NCBI GenBank assembly: GCA_910575665.1
Contig: CAJTFB010000014.1
Span: 1-64,000 of the forward strand
DNA: 64,000 bases
Direction of reading: 5' to 3'
Origin: Eubacteriaceae bacterium
Lineage (GTDB): Bacteria; Bacillota; Clostridia; Lachnospirales; Lachnospiraceae
Numbering within the stretch: position 1 is the stretch's first letter; each line of letters opens with the position of its first letter. Shown piece by piece: positions 1 through 7,857 of the stretch. Below the pieces are notes generated by a model. The model was not told where the DNA came from and did not search any database. It was given only the letters and a program-made list of their open reading frames with translations. Both the position numbers and the translations under genes were made by a program.

Positions 1-27
1 GAAGTCCAGGAAAGGAAGCCGATATAC

Positions 28-125
28 CGATTGCTCCATCATTATAGCAGTTTAAGCAACAAGATGGGTAATTCCTTACTGGCTGTAAGGGATATTAACC
101 ATAAATATATTGTAGTAGAAAAGGA
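28..125 (+). repeat. Structured leader repeat, copy 1 (upstream of IMP cyclohydrolase)
   Basis: Positions 54-125 match 26416-26488 with about four substitutions and two one-base indels; weaker similarity reaches back to about 28. Two hairpins are kept in both copies: CCATC (36-40) with GATGG (63-67), and a 9-bp stem 71-79/85-93 closing the loop TGGCT. One difference turns a T-G pair (73/91) into C-G in the other copy, so pairing is preserved. The element runs into the ribosome site of the next gene. Positions 1-27 show nothing I recognise. Confidence 0.6.
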
Positions 126-133
126 GAACGCTT

Positions 134-847
134 ATGCAGAAGTTATCATTGGAACAGGAACTGAAGGAAAATGCTTATCCGGGGCGTGGTATTGTAATAG
201 GTAAATCGCCGGATGGAAAGTATGCGGTCACTGCATATTTTATAATGGGACGCAGCGAAAACAGCAGAAATCGAGTATTTGTGGAAGATGGAGAGGGAAT
301 TCGGACACAGGCATTTGATCCTTCTAAGCTCAGTGATCCAAGTTTGATCATCTATGCACCAGTACGAGTTTTAGGAAATAAGACCATTGTGACGAATGGC
401 GACCAGACAGACACCATCTATGAGTTGATGGACAAGCAGCAGACTTTTGAACAGGCGCTTCGAACCAGAGAATTTGAGCCGGATGGGCCGAATTATACAC
501 CGAGAATCTCTGGAATCATGCATGTAGAAAATGGCAAATACAATTATGCCATGTCGATTCTCAAGAGCAGTGATGGCAACCCCGACTCCTGTAGCCGGTA
601 TACCTTTGCATACAGTGATCCGATAGCAGGAGAGGGACATTTTATTCATACTTATATGTGTGATGGTGATCCCCTTCCAAGTTTTGAAGGTGAGCCGAAA
701 CGGGTAGAATTGATGGATGATATGGATGCTTTTACAGATATGCTTTGGTCCAGTCTGAATGAGGAAAATAAGGTTTCTCTTTTTGTAAGATATATTGATT
801 TTGTGAGCGGTGAATATCGTTCGAAAATTGTAAATAAGAATCAGTAA
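134..847 (+). CDS. IMP cyclohydrolase (PurO-like, IMP_cyclohyd family)
   Basis: Probably closes FAICAR to IMP, the last step of purine synthesis, in the cytoplasm. The 237-residue protein has the family's N-terminal block (NAYPGRGIVIG, then SENSRNRVF) and length, and no bifunctional PurH fusion. The ATG follows AAGGAG with 7 bases of spacing. The next gene encodes the matching AICAR formyltransferase, starting 47 bases downstream, so the two make a split version of PurH and are probably co-transcribed. The leader holds the structured repeat also found before the GH10 xylanase. Family assignment is from remembered motifs plus context. Confidence 0.85.
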   Translation: MQKLSLEQELKENAYPGRGIVIGKSPDGKYAVTAYFIMGRSENSRNRVFVEDGEGIRTQAFDPSKLSDPSLIIYAPVRVLGNKTIVTNGDQTDTIYELMDKQQTFEQALRTREFEPDGPNYTPRISGIMHVENGKYNYAMSILKSSDGNPDSCSRYTFAYSDPIAGEGHFIHTYMCDGDPLPSFEGEPKRVELMDDMDAFTDMLWSSLNEENKVSLFVRYIDFVSGEYRSKIVNKNQ

Positions 848-894
848 ATGAAGAAAAAATGAAAATAGATTCATCGAAGAAAGGAATTTGTAAT

Positions 895-2073
895 ATGAAA
901 GAATTGGAACTGAAATACGGATGCAACCCAAATCAGAAACCCTCACGTATATTCATGGAAGAGGGAGAACTTCCGATCAAGGTGTTAAATGGTAAACCTG
1001 GCTACATTAACTTTTTGGATGCCTTTAATGGTTGGCAGTTGGTAAAAGAACTTAAGGATGCTACCGGGTTGCCCGCTGCAACTTCTTTTAAGCACGTATC
1101 CCCTGCCGGAGCAGCAGTTGGCCTGCCACTGAGCAAAGTAGAGGAGAAGATTTACTGGGTAGATGATCTGGGAGAATTATCACCGTTAGCAAGTGCCTAT
1201 GCCAGAGCAAGAGGAGCTGACCGTATGTCATCCTATGGTGATTTTATCGCGCTTTCTGATACATGTGACGTATCGGCAGCAAAGTTGATCAAGAGAGAGT
1301 TTTCCGATGGTATCATTGCACCGGGCTATGAGCCAGAAGCGCTGGAGATATTGAAGGAAAAGAAAAAGGGCAGCTATGCCATTATTGAGATCAATCCGAA
1401 CTATGTACCAAAGGAAATTGAACGAAAGGAAGTATTTGGTGTTACCTTTGAGCAGGGACGCAATGAGCTGGTGATCGATGATGAATTTTTCAGCAATGTG
1501 GTAACGGAGAGGAAGGAACTTCCGGATCAGGCAAAGATCGATATGGCAATTTCTATGATTACATTAAAATATACTCAATCCAATTCTGTATGCTTTGTTA
1601 AAGGTGGCCAGGCGATCGGTATCGGAGCCGGACAGCAGTCCCGTATTCACTGTACTAGGCTTGCTGGCAGCAAAGCAGATAACTGGTTCCTCCGTCAATC
1701 ACCTCAGGTACTGAATCTTCCCTTTAAGACGGATATGAAGCGTGCCGAGAGAGACAATGCCATTGATAATTATATCGGTGAGGATTATATGGATGTACTG
1801 GCAGACGGATGCTGGGAAAAATATTTTACGGAAAAACCGCCGGTATTTACAAAGGAAGAAAAGCAGAAATGGCTCAGTGAATATGCCAAGGATGTTACCC
1901 TTGGTTCCGATGCATTTTTCCCCTTTGATGACAATGTAGAGCGTGCTTTCCGTAGTGGAGTAAAATACATTGCACAGCCGGGTGGTTCCATCCGAGACCA
2001 GGATGTGATTGATGCCTGCAACCGCCACGGAATTGTGATGAGCTTTACAGGTTTGAGATTGTTCCATCACTAA
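895..2073 (+). CDS. Phosphoribosylaminoimidazolecarboxamide (AICAR) formyltransferase, stand-alone
   Basis: Transfers a formyl group from 10-formyl-THF to AICAR. The 392-residue protein matches the transformylase half of PurH: the substrate motif SFKHVSPAGAA near residue 57, then KYTQSNSVCF and GIGAGQQSRIH in the C-terminal half. The MGS-like cyclohydrolase domain of ordinary PurH is absent; that job falls to the preceding gene. I place the start at the ATG at 895 because AAAGGA lies nine bases upstream; an in-frame ATG at 859 has no good ribosome site. A terminator hairpin follows. Confidence 0.92.
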   Translation: MKELELKYGCNPNQKPSRIFMEEGELPIKVLNGKPGYINFLDAFNGWQLVKELKDATGLPAATSFKHVSPAGAAVGLPLSKVEEKIYWVDDLGELSPLASAYARARGADRMSSYGDFIALSDTCDVSAAKLIKREFSDGIIAPGYEPEALEILKEKKKGSYAIIEINPNYVPKEIERKEVFGVTFEQGRNELVIDDEFFSNVVTERKELPDQAKIDMAISMITLKYTQSNSVCFVKGGQAIGIGAGQQSRIHCTRLAGSKADNWFLRQSPQVLNLPFKTDMKRAERDNAIDNYIGEDYMDVLADGCWEKYFTEKPPVFTKEEKQKWLSEYAKDVTLGSDAFFPFDDNVERAFRSGVKYIAQPGGSIRDQDVIDACNRHGIVMSFTGLRLFHH

Positions 2074-2096
2074 GAATAAGACATAGAGAGATAGTA

Positions 2097-2132
2097 AAGC
2101 CGCTTTGCTGGCAGAATGCAGCAGAGCGGCTT
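2097..2132 (+). terminator. Rho-independent terminator after AICAR formyltransferase
   Basis: A 14-bp stem (2097-2110 with 2119-2132, one G-U pair) closes an 8-base loop and is followed by an AT-rich, T-containing tail. It sits between converging genes and may serve the chemotaxis gene on the other strand as well. Confidence 0.75.
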
Positions 2133-2170
2133 AATTATTGTTAATATTAATCTAAAGTGATATAAAACAA

Positions 2171-3667
2171 TTATTTCTCCATATATTTATCAATGGCTGA
2201 AACAGTGTTCAAAAGTTCTTTCATCAGTTCACTGGTCTGTTTTGTCTTTGAATTGGTATTTTTTCCAAGTTCAACAGCCTGCTGGGTGCTGGAAGAAACC
2301 TCTTCGCTGACAGCGGAGATTTGATTGATGCTGTCTACAATCGTATTGTTGGAGTCCATAACTTCTTCAATCTCCTGATAGATCTCATGGACATTTTGGT
2401 TTAGTCCGTTCATCTTTGTTCCGATACCGGTAAACTGCTGGCTGACATTTTCGATAAGTTCACGTTCCGTCTTACTGGTGGCTAAAACCGTGTCAGCGGT
2501 ATCTTTGGCGATCGAAGCATTGCTCTGCAGTTCATTTACAATGTTCTGAATGCCTTCGGTAAGTTTTCTAGTCTCTTCCGCAAGTTCACGTATTTCTTCT
2601 GCTACAACGGCAAATCCTTTTCCGGCTTCCCCAGCGCGGGCGCTCTCTATGGAAGCATTCAGGGCGAGTAAATTCGTCTGGCTAGAAATAGAAGAAATTT
2701 GATTAGTAATTTCTTCTACTTTTTCTGCATTATAGGTAAGATTTGTAATAACTTCCACAACTTTCTGATTAGCAATCTGAGATTCTTTGGATTGAATTTG
2801 TAGGTTATTGATGGACTCCTGTCCACCGGTAACAGCTTCTTCTGATTCCTTAGCCAGTAAAAGCATTTCATCTGACATTTCCTTTGTCTTACGGATCATA
2901 GACTGAATGTTTTCAGTCATAACTGTTTGTTTTTCTATGCTTTCTGTGTTGTTTGCATTTCCATGGGCGATGTCTTCTAGGGCAGCGGCAGTGTTGTCGA
3001 TGTCAACTTCCAAAGATTCCATGTAATCATTTGCTTTTGTTGAGTTCTGCCGAACGGTATTGATAACTTGCAGCACATCATTCAAAAGTTGTGTACTTCT
3101 TTCTTTTTCATCGTTCAGGTTGTTAATTCGTATGAAATTATTTTTGTTGGATAGTAAAGTTGTTCCGCACAAAACGATAAGATAAACCACGACGCTGGCA
3201 CCGTGGAGCAGAAGGGAAGTACTGTTGATTTCCTGTCCCGCATGTGTAGTTCTTAAAATTGTAACAGTATATATAATATCTGCTATATTAAGAACGGAAA
3301 ATGCTATGGATGTGCGAAGGATCAGCCCGTAATCATAATATAGGATGTAAAGCACAGATACAGGAAAAACGATAACAAAAACCAGGTCATTTTTTGCTCC
3401 AAAAAGCTGGAGTGCATAGACAATGAGGTAACCTGTCATCGAGACATTTTTGAACAGTGTACTGTCTTTTTTATTAAAGTAGATGGCAAAACAGACAACC
3501 AGCGAGAGGAATACACAAACATCTACAGCGATTGTAAAACCAAGGGAAATATTACCCTTCAAATAATCTGATATGTACCCAAAAAACATAAACATATTGA
3601 TCACCGTCATGATAATCAAAATAAATTTGTTTACAGATTTTAGATTGTTATATTCTTTTTCTTTCAC
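2171..3667 (-). CDS. Methyl-accepting chemotaxis protein with multi-pass membrane sensor
   Basis: Receptor feeding CheA/CheW. Residues about 13-170 hold roughly six hydrophobic segments and no large extracellular domain. A long coiled-coil signalling domain follows, with the conserved hairpin tip ([20 protein letters not shown], then [14 protein letters not shown]) near residues 335-370. No clear HAMP domain lies between them. The start is a GTG preceded by GGAGG at 9 bases. Its own promoter is at 3703-3731, and a second promoter-like element on the same strand lies at 3791-3821. A multi-pass input suggests sensing of a membrane-soluble or energy signal; that part is inference. Confidence 0.92.
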   Translation of the reverse strand: MKEKEYNNLKSVNKFILIIMTVINMFMFFGYISDYLKGNISLGFTIAVDVCVFLSLVVCFAIYFNKKDSTLFKNVSMTGYLIVYALQLFGAKNDLVFVIVFPVSVLYILYYDYGLILRTSIAFSVLNIADIIYTVTILRTTHAGQEINSTSLLLHGASVVVYLIVLCGTTLLSNKNNFIRINNLNDEKERSTQLLNDVLQVINTVRQNSTKANDYMESLEVDIDNTAAALEDIAHGNANNTESIEKQTVMTENIQSMIRKTKEMSDEMLLLAKESEEAVTGGQESINNLQIQSKESQIANQKVVEVITNLTYNAEKVEEITNQISSISSQTNLLALNASIESARAGEAGKGFAVVAEEIRELAEETRKLTEGIQNIVNELQSNASIAKDTADTVLATSKTERELIENVSQQFTGIGTKMNGLNQNVHEIYQEIEEVMDSNNTIVDSINQISAVSEEVSSSTQQAVELGKNTNSKTKQTSELMKELLNTVSAIDKYMEK

Positions 3668-3702
3668 TTTTATGCTCCTCCAATATTTGTAATACTAACA
3701 AT

Positions 3703-3731
3703 ATTATACCAAATTGTAGCTTTTTTGACTA
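3703..3731 (-). promoter_or_regulatory. Sigma-A type promoter for the chemotaxis receptor
   Basis: On the minus strand, TAGTCA (3726-3731) and TATAAT (3703-3708) are separated by exactly 17 bases, about 35 bases upstream of the GTG start. Confidence 0.6.
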
Positions 3732-3763
3732 GACCTAGAAATAGTTTTTTGTCTATACATCGG

Positions 3764-3792
3764 TTGCGGCTTTTGGAAAAAATTGATATAAT
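3764..3792 (+). promoter_or_regulatory. Sigma-A type promoter for the BIG2 esterase
   Basis: TTGCGG (3764-3769), 17-base spacer, TATAAT (3787-3792). Its -10 box overlaps the -10 box of the opposing element at 3791-3821, so polymerase could not occupy both at once. Confidence 0.55.
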
Positions 3793-3821
3793 AGTATGAT
3801 ACTAGGGTCAAAAAGTCAAAC
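3791..3821 (-). promoter_or_regulatory. Shared promoter/operator motif, copy 1 (minus strand)
   Basis: Read on the minus strand: TTGACT (3814-3819), 17 bases containing TTTTGACCCTAGTATCA, then TACTAT (3791-3796). Nearly the same 31 bases occur on the plus strand at 14154-14184 before the tandem esterase genes. It could be a second promoter for the chemotaxis gene or a regulator site between the divergent genes. Confidence 0.5.
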
Positions 3822-3875
3822 TATCTTTTGGCCCCAACATCTTAAAATATTACTATTAAAAGGAGAGGGTAAAAC

Positions 3876-5618
3876 ATGAAAAAGCAAAAAATAATAAGTA
3901 AGTTGCTTTCTGTCTTTTTTTTGATGCTTGCTTTTGTGGCAGGAATTACCGCGGAAGCAGCTCCCGCAGGTGCAGCGGGGAAAAAAGCAAAATTATCAAT
4001 TAAGCTAAATAGTAAAAAGCTTTCCCTCAAAATCGGTTCACGTTATACTTTGAAGGCGAAGGTAAAACCTGCGAAAGCAAAAGTAACATGGAAGTCTTCC
4101 AAAAAGAAAGTAGCTGTTGTTTCTTCCAAGGGAAAGATTACGCCGAAAAAGGCCGGAAAGACGACGATCACTGCGACAGTACGATATAAAAAGATGACAA
4201 AAAAGGCATCTTGTAAAGTGACGGTGACAAAGCAAAAGACACCAGTTGTTCCGAAGCCTACCCCGGTGAACACGGCAACCCCGACTCCCCAGCAGAAGAG
4301 GGTAAATCAAATCGTGACAGAGAAAACTTCTTATACACTGGAGATAGGAAAGACCTTGGCACTGAATGCTACTGTTTTACCAGCAGATGCTTCAAGTAAA
4401 ATGTTGACGTACACCAGTGATAATCCTTCTGTGGCATCGGTGGATGAGAAGGGAATGGTCCAGCCACTCAAAGAGGGTACAGCTAATATTACAATCTGTG
4501 CTACAGATGGCTCACAGGTGACAACTGTAGTTCAGGTAAAAGTGGCTACAATGGTTACATCAATCAAACAGGAAGAGGCGATTACTCTCAATGTGGGAGA
4601 GACATATACTCTTGCGCCCCAGATAGCGCCAGAAGGTGCCACATTACATAGCTGCAGCATCTCCAATACAAAGGACTATGTTGCTTCTGTCTCTGAAAAC
4701 GGTAGTGTCACCGCAAAGTACCCAGGTATAACGATGGTTACGATATCTTCTGCGTTAAATCCAGAAGTAAGCTGCCGGTTCCGAATCCAGGTGACAGATG
4801 ATTTTACTGCTCCAGAGGGATTTGACAAGAAGGATGATAGCATTGCTCATGGTGAACTGAAGAACTTCCAGTACCCTTCTGATTACCGTTCCAGTGGAAA
4901 AGCCCGCGCTCGTATCTGGCTGCCACCAGATTATGACGTAGATAAAGAATATAATCTTTTGTTCTGTCTCCATGGTGGAAACGATGATGAGACCTACTGG
5001 ACTTCTGACAAGGGAGGAACAAATGATGGATGTTCCGCAGATAAAGTACTGGATAATGCCTATGCACAGGGCTTGATGGAAGACACGATTGTTGTATTTA
5101 CCAGTGGAGTGATTCCTTATGATTCCAGTAAAGAATATCCGAATATTGTGGAAAATCCACTGCTTACAGATTTCTGGAAAAATCACTATCTGTTAGAATT
5201 TGAGATTATCAACAATCTCATGCCGTATATGGAAGAGAATTATTCTATTATGACGGGTCCGGAGCACACAGGTATCTGCGGATTGTCTATGGGATGTGCC
5301 CAGACTATGGAGATTGGTTTGAAGCATCCAGATTTGTTCGGATATGTGGGATGCTACTCTGCTGGACCATTTGAGACAGATAACCAGCCTTTTGTGAAAA
5401 GTAAAGAGGATGCTGATTACCTGAATTCCAAATTAAAACTTCTCTTCTTTATAACCGGAGAGAATGATCACATGATGGATGACAGCATGCGGAACTTTGT
5501 GAAGACTTGTGACAGCTTCGATGTAAATCATGTCTTTTATGAGGTTCCTGGACGCGGCCATGATGATTTCTGTTGGGATAGATGTCTGTACGCGTTTATC
5601 AAATATGCATTTAAGTAA
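3876..5618 (+). CDS. Secreted BIG2-domain esterase (CE1/feruloyl esterase-like alpha/beta hydrolase)
   Basis: Probably removes feruloyl or acetyl esters from xylan outside the cell. The 580 residues comprise a signal peptide (1-30), a very lysine-rich bacterial Ig-like domain (about 40-118), a Pro/Thr linker, two more BIG2-like domains (about 145-310) and an esterase domain (about 330-580). The nucleophile is Ser471 in GLSMG and the likely catalytic His is H562 in GRGHDD. No CBM or LPXTG anchor is visible. The ribosome site is AAGGAGAGGG. Two shorter relatives lie at 14203-16805. The substrate is inferred from the xylanolytic context; other acyl groups are possible. Confidence 0.82.
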   Translation: MKKQKIISKLLSVFFLMLAFVAGITAEAAPAGAAGKKAKLSIKLNSKKLSLKIGSRYTLKAKVKPAKAKVTWKSSKKKVAVVSSKGKITPKKAGKTTITATVRYKKMTKKASCKVTVTKQKTPVVPKPTPVNTATPTPQQKRVNQIVTEKTSYTLEIGKTLALNATVLPADASSKMLTYTSDNPSVASVDEKGMVQPLKEGTANITICATDGSQVTTVVQVKVATMVTSIKQEEAITLNVGETYTLAPQIAPEGATLHSCSISNTKDYVASVSENGSVTAKYPGITMVTISSALNPEVSCRFRIQVTDDFTAPEGFDKKDDSIAHGELKNFQYPSDYRSSGKARARIWLPPDYDVDKEYNLLFCLHGGNDDETYWTSDKGGTNDGCSADKVLDNAYAQGLMEDTIVVFTSGVIPYDSSKEYPNIVENPLLTDFWKNHYLLEFEIINNLMPYMEENYSIMTGPEHTGICGLSMGCAQTMEIGLKHPDLFGYVGCYSAGPFETDNQPFVKSKEDADYLNSKLKLLFFITGENDHMMDDSMRNFVKTCDSFDVNHVFYEVPGRGHDDFCWDRCLYAFIKYAFK

Positions 5619-5675
5619 TCTGATCTGGTGCTGCCAGGCTGGCTAAATGGAGTGAATCCGCACTATTTTGTCAGA

Positions 5676-6131
5676 CTAATAACTTTTTTTATCATGGATA
5701 TTCTGGTAGGAGTGGAAAAGCTTCTGACATTCTTCCTGGGCTTCTGCTTTCATATCAAGGAGTGAAGTTTTTCCTGCCAGATATTCATAGAACTTGTCAT
5801 CACGGAAACCAATGGCATCTGTATCGGTACGATCGCAGCCATAGTGTACAGTCTCGATATTTGCCCAGAGGATGCCGCCTAGACACATAGGGCATGGTTC
5901 TGCTGTGGTGTAAAGTTCGCAGCCTGAGAGGTCATGAGTGCCGAGATTATGGCAGGCATCCCGGATCGCTTCCATCTCGCCATGGCAGGTAGGATCTTTT
6001 TTAAGGAGGACTTGGTTGTGTCCTCTGCCCACAATCCTGCCATCCTTGACGATGACAGAGCCAAAAGGACCGCCGTGTCCGTTTTCGATGCCTTCATATG
6101 CCTCATTTAATGCTTCTTTCATATAATCCAT
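5676..6131 (-). CDS. Nucleoside/guanine deaminase (cytidine deaminase-like zinc enzyme)
   Basis: A 151-residue cytoplasmic deaminase resembling GuaD of Bacillus (guanine to xanthine); a related nucleoside deaminase is the alternative. Zinc ligands are visible: H50 and proton shuttle E52 in CHGEME, and C80/C83 in PCPMC. Most relatives have HAE; here the middle residue is Gly. The N-terminal GGPFGSVIVKDG is typical of the GuaD branch. It lies downstream of metK in the same direction, with a terminator hairpin between them, so the two are probably transcribed mostly apart. Confidence 0.82.
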   Translation of the reverse strand: MDYMKEALNEAYEGIENGHGGPFGSVIVKDGRIVGRGHNQVLLKKDPTCHGEMEAIRDACHNLGTHDLSGCELYTTAEPCPMCLGGILWANIETVHYGCDRTDTDAIGFRDDKFYEYLAGKTSLLDMKAEAQEECQKLFHSYQNIHDKKSY

Positions 6132-6149
6132 GATAAATTCCTTTCTTCA

Positions 6150-6195
6150 AAATAAAGCAGTAATTCTGGAGTAAGACCAGATTACTGCTTTATTT
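6150..6195 (-). terminator. Terminator downstream of metK
   Basis: A 15-bp perfect stem (6150-6164 with 6181-6195) has a further CTGG/CCAG pairing inside. Read on the minus strand it ends in TTTATTTT. It separates metK from the deaminase gene. Confidence 0.75.
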
Positions 6196-6260
6196 TAACG
6201 TGTATTTTCTTTTTTTATAAAACTATCTTAACAGTTCCATTTTTGTAGTTTGTACATTCG

Positions 6261-7439
6261 TTATAAGTATTTCTTTAGAACCTCTGCTTTATCCGTCTTT
6301 TCCCATGGAAGATCCAAATCATTCCGCCCGAAATGTCCGTAAGCAGCAGTCGCTTTATATATTGGGCGCCGCAGATCCAGCATCTGTATGATGCCAGCAG
6401 GTCGGAGGTCAAAATTTTCTGAAATGATATCTGCCAGCTTTTCATCTGGAAGTTTACCAGTACCAAAGGTATCGATTCGTACAGAAGTAGGAGAAGCGAC
6501 TCCGATGGCATAGGAGAGTTGAATCTCCGCCCGGTCACAAAGTCCGGCGGCTACGAGATTCTTTGCCACATAGCGGGCAGCATAAGCTGCGGAACGATCC
6601 ACTTTTGTCGGATCTTTTCCAGAAAATGCGCCGCCACCGTGACGAGCCCATCCGCCATAAGTATCTACAATGATCTTACGTCCAGTCACTCCGCTATCGC
6701 CATTTGGTCCGCCGATGACAAAACGTCCCGTCGGGTTAATGTATATTTTGGTATCATCATCCAAAAGTTCCGCAGGTAAAATCGGATCGATCACATATGT
6801 ACGGATATCCTTTTGAATCTGTTCCCAGGAAATATCTGCACTGTGCTGACTGGAGATGACTACGGCATCAATACGGACTGGTTTCCCCTCTTTGTCGTAT
6901 TCTACTGTAACCTGAGATTTTCCATCCGGACGAAGATAAGGTAACGTGCCGTCTTTACGTACTTTTGTCAGCTGGTGAGTCAGAAGATGTGCCAAATAAA
7001 TCGGATATGGCATATATTCATCGGTTTCGTTAGTGGCGTAACCAAACATCATTCCCTGGTCGCCGGCACCGATGGCGTCAAGTTCTGTATCTGTAAGTTT
7101 TGATTCCAGTGCTTTATCCACACCGAGAGCAATATCGGCAGACTGTTTGTCAATGGATACCATGACACCGCAGGTAGAACCGTCAAAGCCCTTTGCGGAA
7201 TCGTCATAGCCTATTTCGTTAATTGTATTTCGGATAATACTCTGAAAATCCACCTGTGCAGAGGTAGTGATCTCTCCCATGACCAATACGAGTCCAGTAG
7301 TGATCGCTGTCTCGCAGGCAACACGGCTCATGGGATCCTGTGCCAGCAAAGCATCCAAAATGGAGTCGGATATCTGGTCACATATTTTATCAGGATGTCC
7401 CTCTGTGACGGATTCAGAGGTAAATAGTATTTTGCTCAT
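6261..7439 (-). CDS. metK: S-adenosylmethionine synthetase
   Basis: Makes S-adenosylmethionine from methionine and ATP. The protein is 392 residues, the normal family length, with the signatures [12 protein letters not shown] at the N terminus, [12 protein letters not shown] near residue 115 and [16 protein letters not shown] near residue 265. I chose the ATG at 7439 because GAGGAGG lies just upstream and the family begins there; a longer reading adds nine unconserved residues. The promoter lies at 7510-7538. The short leader (about 64 bases) shows no SAM riboswitch, which is notable for metK in Bacillota. Confidence 0.97.
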   Translation of the reverse strand: MSKILFTSESVTEGHPDKICDQISDSILDALLAQDPMSRVACETAITTGLVLVMGEITTSAQVDFQSIIRNTINEIGYDDSAKGFDGSTCGVMVSIDKQSADIALGVDKALESKLTDTELDAIGAGDQGMMFGYATNETDEYMPYPIYLAHLLTHQLTKVRKDGTLPYLRPDGKSQVTVEYDKEGKPVRIDAVVISSQHSADISWEQIQKDIRTYVIDPILPAELLDDDTKIYINPTGRFVIGGPNGDSGVTGRKIIVDTYGGWARHGGGAFSGKDPTKVDRSAAYAARYVAKNLVAAGLCDRAEIQLSYAIGVASPTSVRIDTFGTGKLPDEKLADIISENFDLRPAGIIQMLDLRRPIYKATAAYGHFGRNDLDLPWEKTDKAEVLKKYL

Positions 7440-7509
7440 ATTTAGTCCTCCTCGGTTTATGTTCAACTAGCAAAAATGAATCATTATGTTAGCTGATATT
7501 CCATCTTTT

Positions 7510-7538
7510 AGAATACATCAATTCACTGGTTACGTCAA
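7510..7538 (-). promoter_or_regulatory. metK promoter
   Basis: Minus strand: TTGACG (7533-7538), 17-base spacer, TATTCT (7510-7515). The deduced leader starts near 7503. Confidence 0.6.
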
Positions 7539-7582
7539 GGAAATCCATGAAATTTAACAATATTTATGTTTTACTTTACCCG

Positions 7583-7611
7583 TTGAAAAATAATTCATTT
7601 TGTTGTATAAT
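7583..7611 (+). promoter_or_regulatory. Promoter for the 30-residue small protein
   Basis: TTGAAA (7583-7588), 17-base spacer, TATAAT (7606-7611); close to consensus and about 42 bases before the start codon. Confidence 0.65.
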
Positions 7612-7652
7612 TTACATGTATTTGTGTACTGAAACACTAGGAGGAGAGACAT

Positions 7653-7745
7653 TTGACAACGATTTATTTTCTTGCCTCTTTATTCGGAGTTTTAGGACAG
7701 AAGATTTACCGGAAAATTAGATTTGGGATATTTTTGTATGATTGA
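7653..7745 (+). CDS. Small hydrophobic protein of 30 residues, function unknown
   Basis: Start TTG at 7653 follows AGGAGGAGAG at proper spacing and a near-consensus promoter. The product reads roughly MTTIYFLASLFGVLG then QKIYRKIRFGIFLYD: one short hydrophobic stretch followed by a basic segment, like single-pass small membrane proteins. A GTGCGG/CCGCAC hairpin (7758-7780) lies just after the stop. No family is recognised. The combination of promoter, ribosome site and stop argues for real expression, although peptide-level proof is missing. Confidence 0.5.
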   Translation: MTTIYFLASLFGVLGQKIYRKIRFGIFLYD

Positions 7746-7805
7746 TACCTGAAAAAGGTGCGGCTAAGAATGCTCCGCACAAAAGGACCTTCTATCAGAT
7801 AAAAA

Positions 7806-7845
7806 AGGAGATCCAGTGCATGACTTAAAATACACTGGATCTCCT
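7806..7845 (-). terminator. Terminator after the LacI-GGDEF gene
   Basis: A 13-bp perfect stem (7806-7818 with 7833-7845). On the minus strand it is followed by six T residues, so it belongs to the diguanylate cyclase gene ending at 7858. Confidence 0.8.
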
Positions 7846-7857
7846 GAATTTTAGCTT

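Noticed and set aside
1-204. Open frame from the window edge (…LLAVRDINHKYIVVEKE…) that could be the end of a gene
   Set aside because: The matching block at 26.4 kb differs from it only at positions that would change amino acids, and its frame there has upstream stops; conservation is at the RNA/DNA level, so I treat it as a non-coding repeat.
7440-7509. SAM riboswitch expected before metK
   Set aside because: The leader is only about 64 bases and lacks S-box conserved segments and stems.
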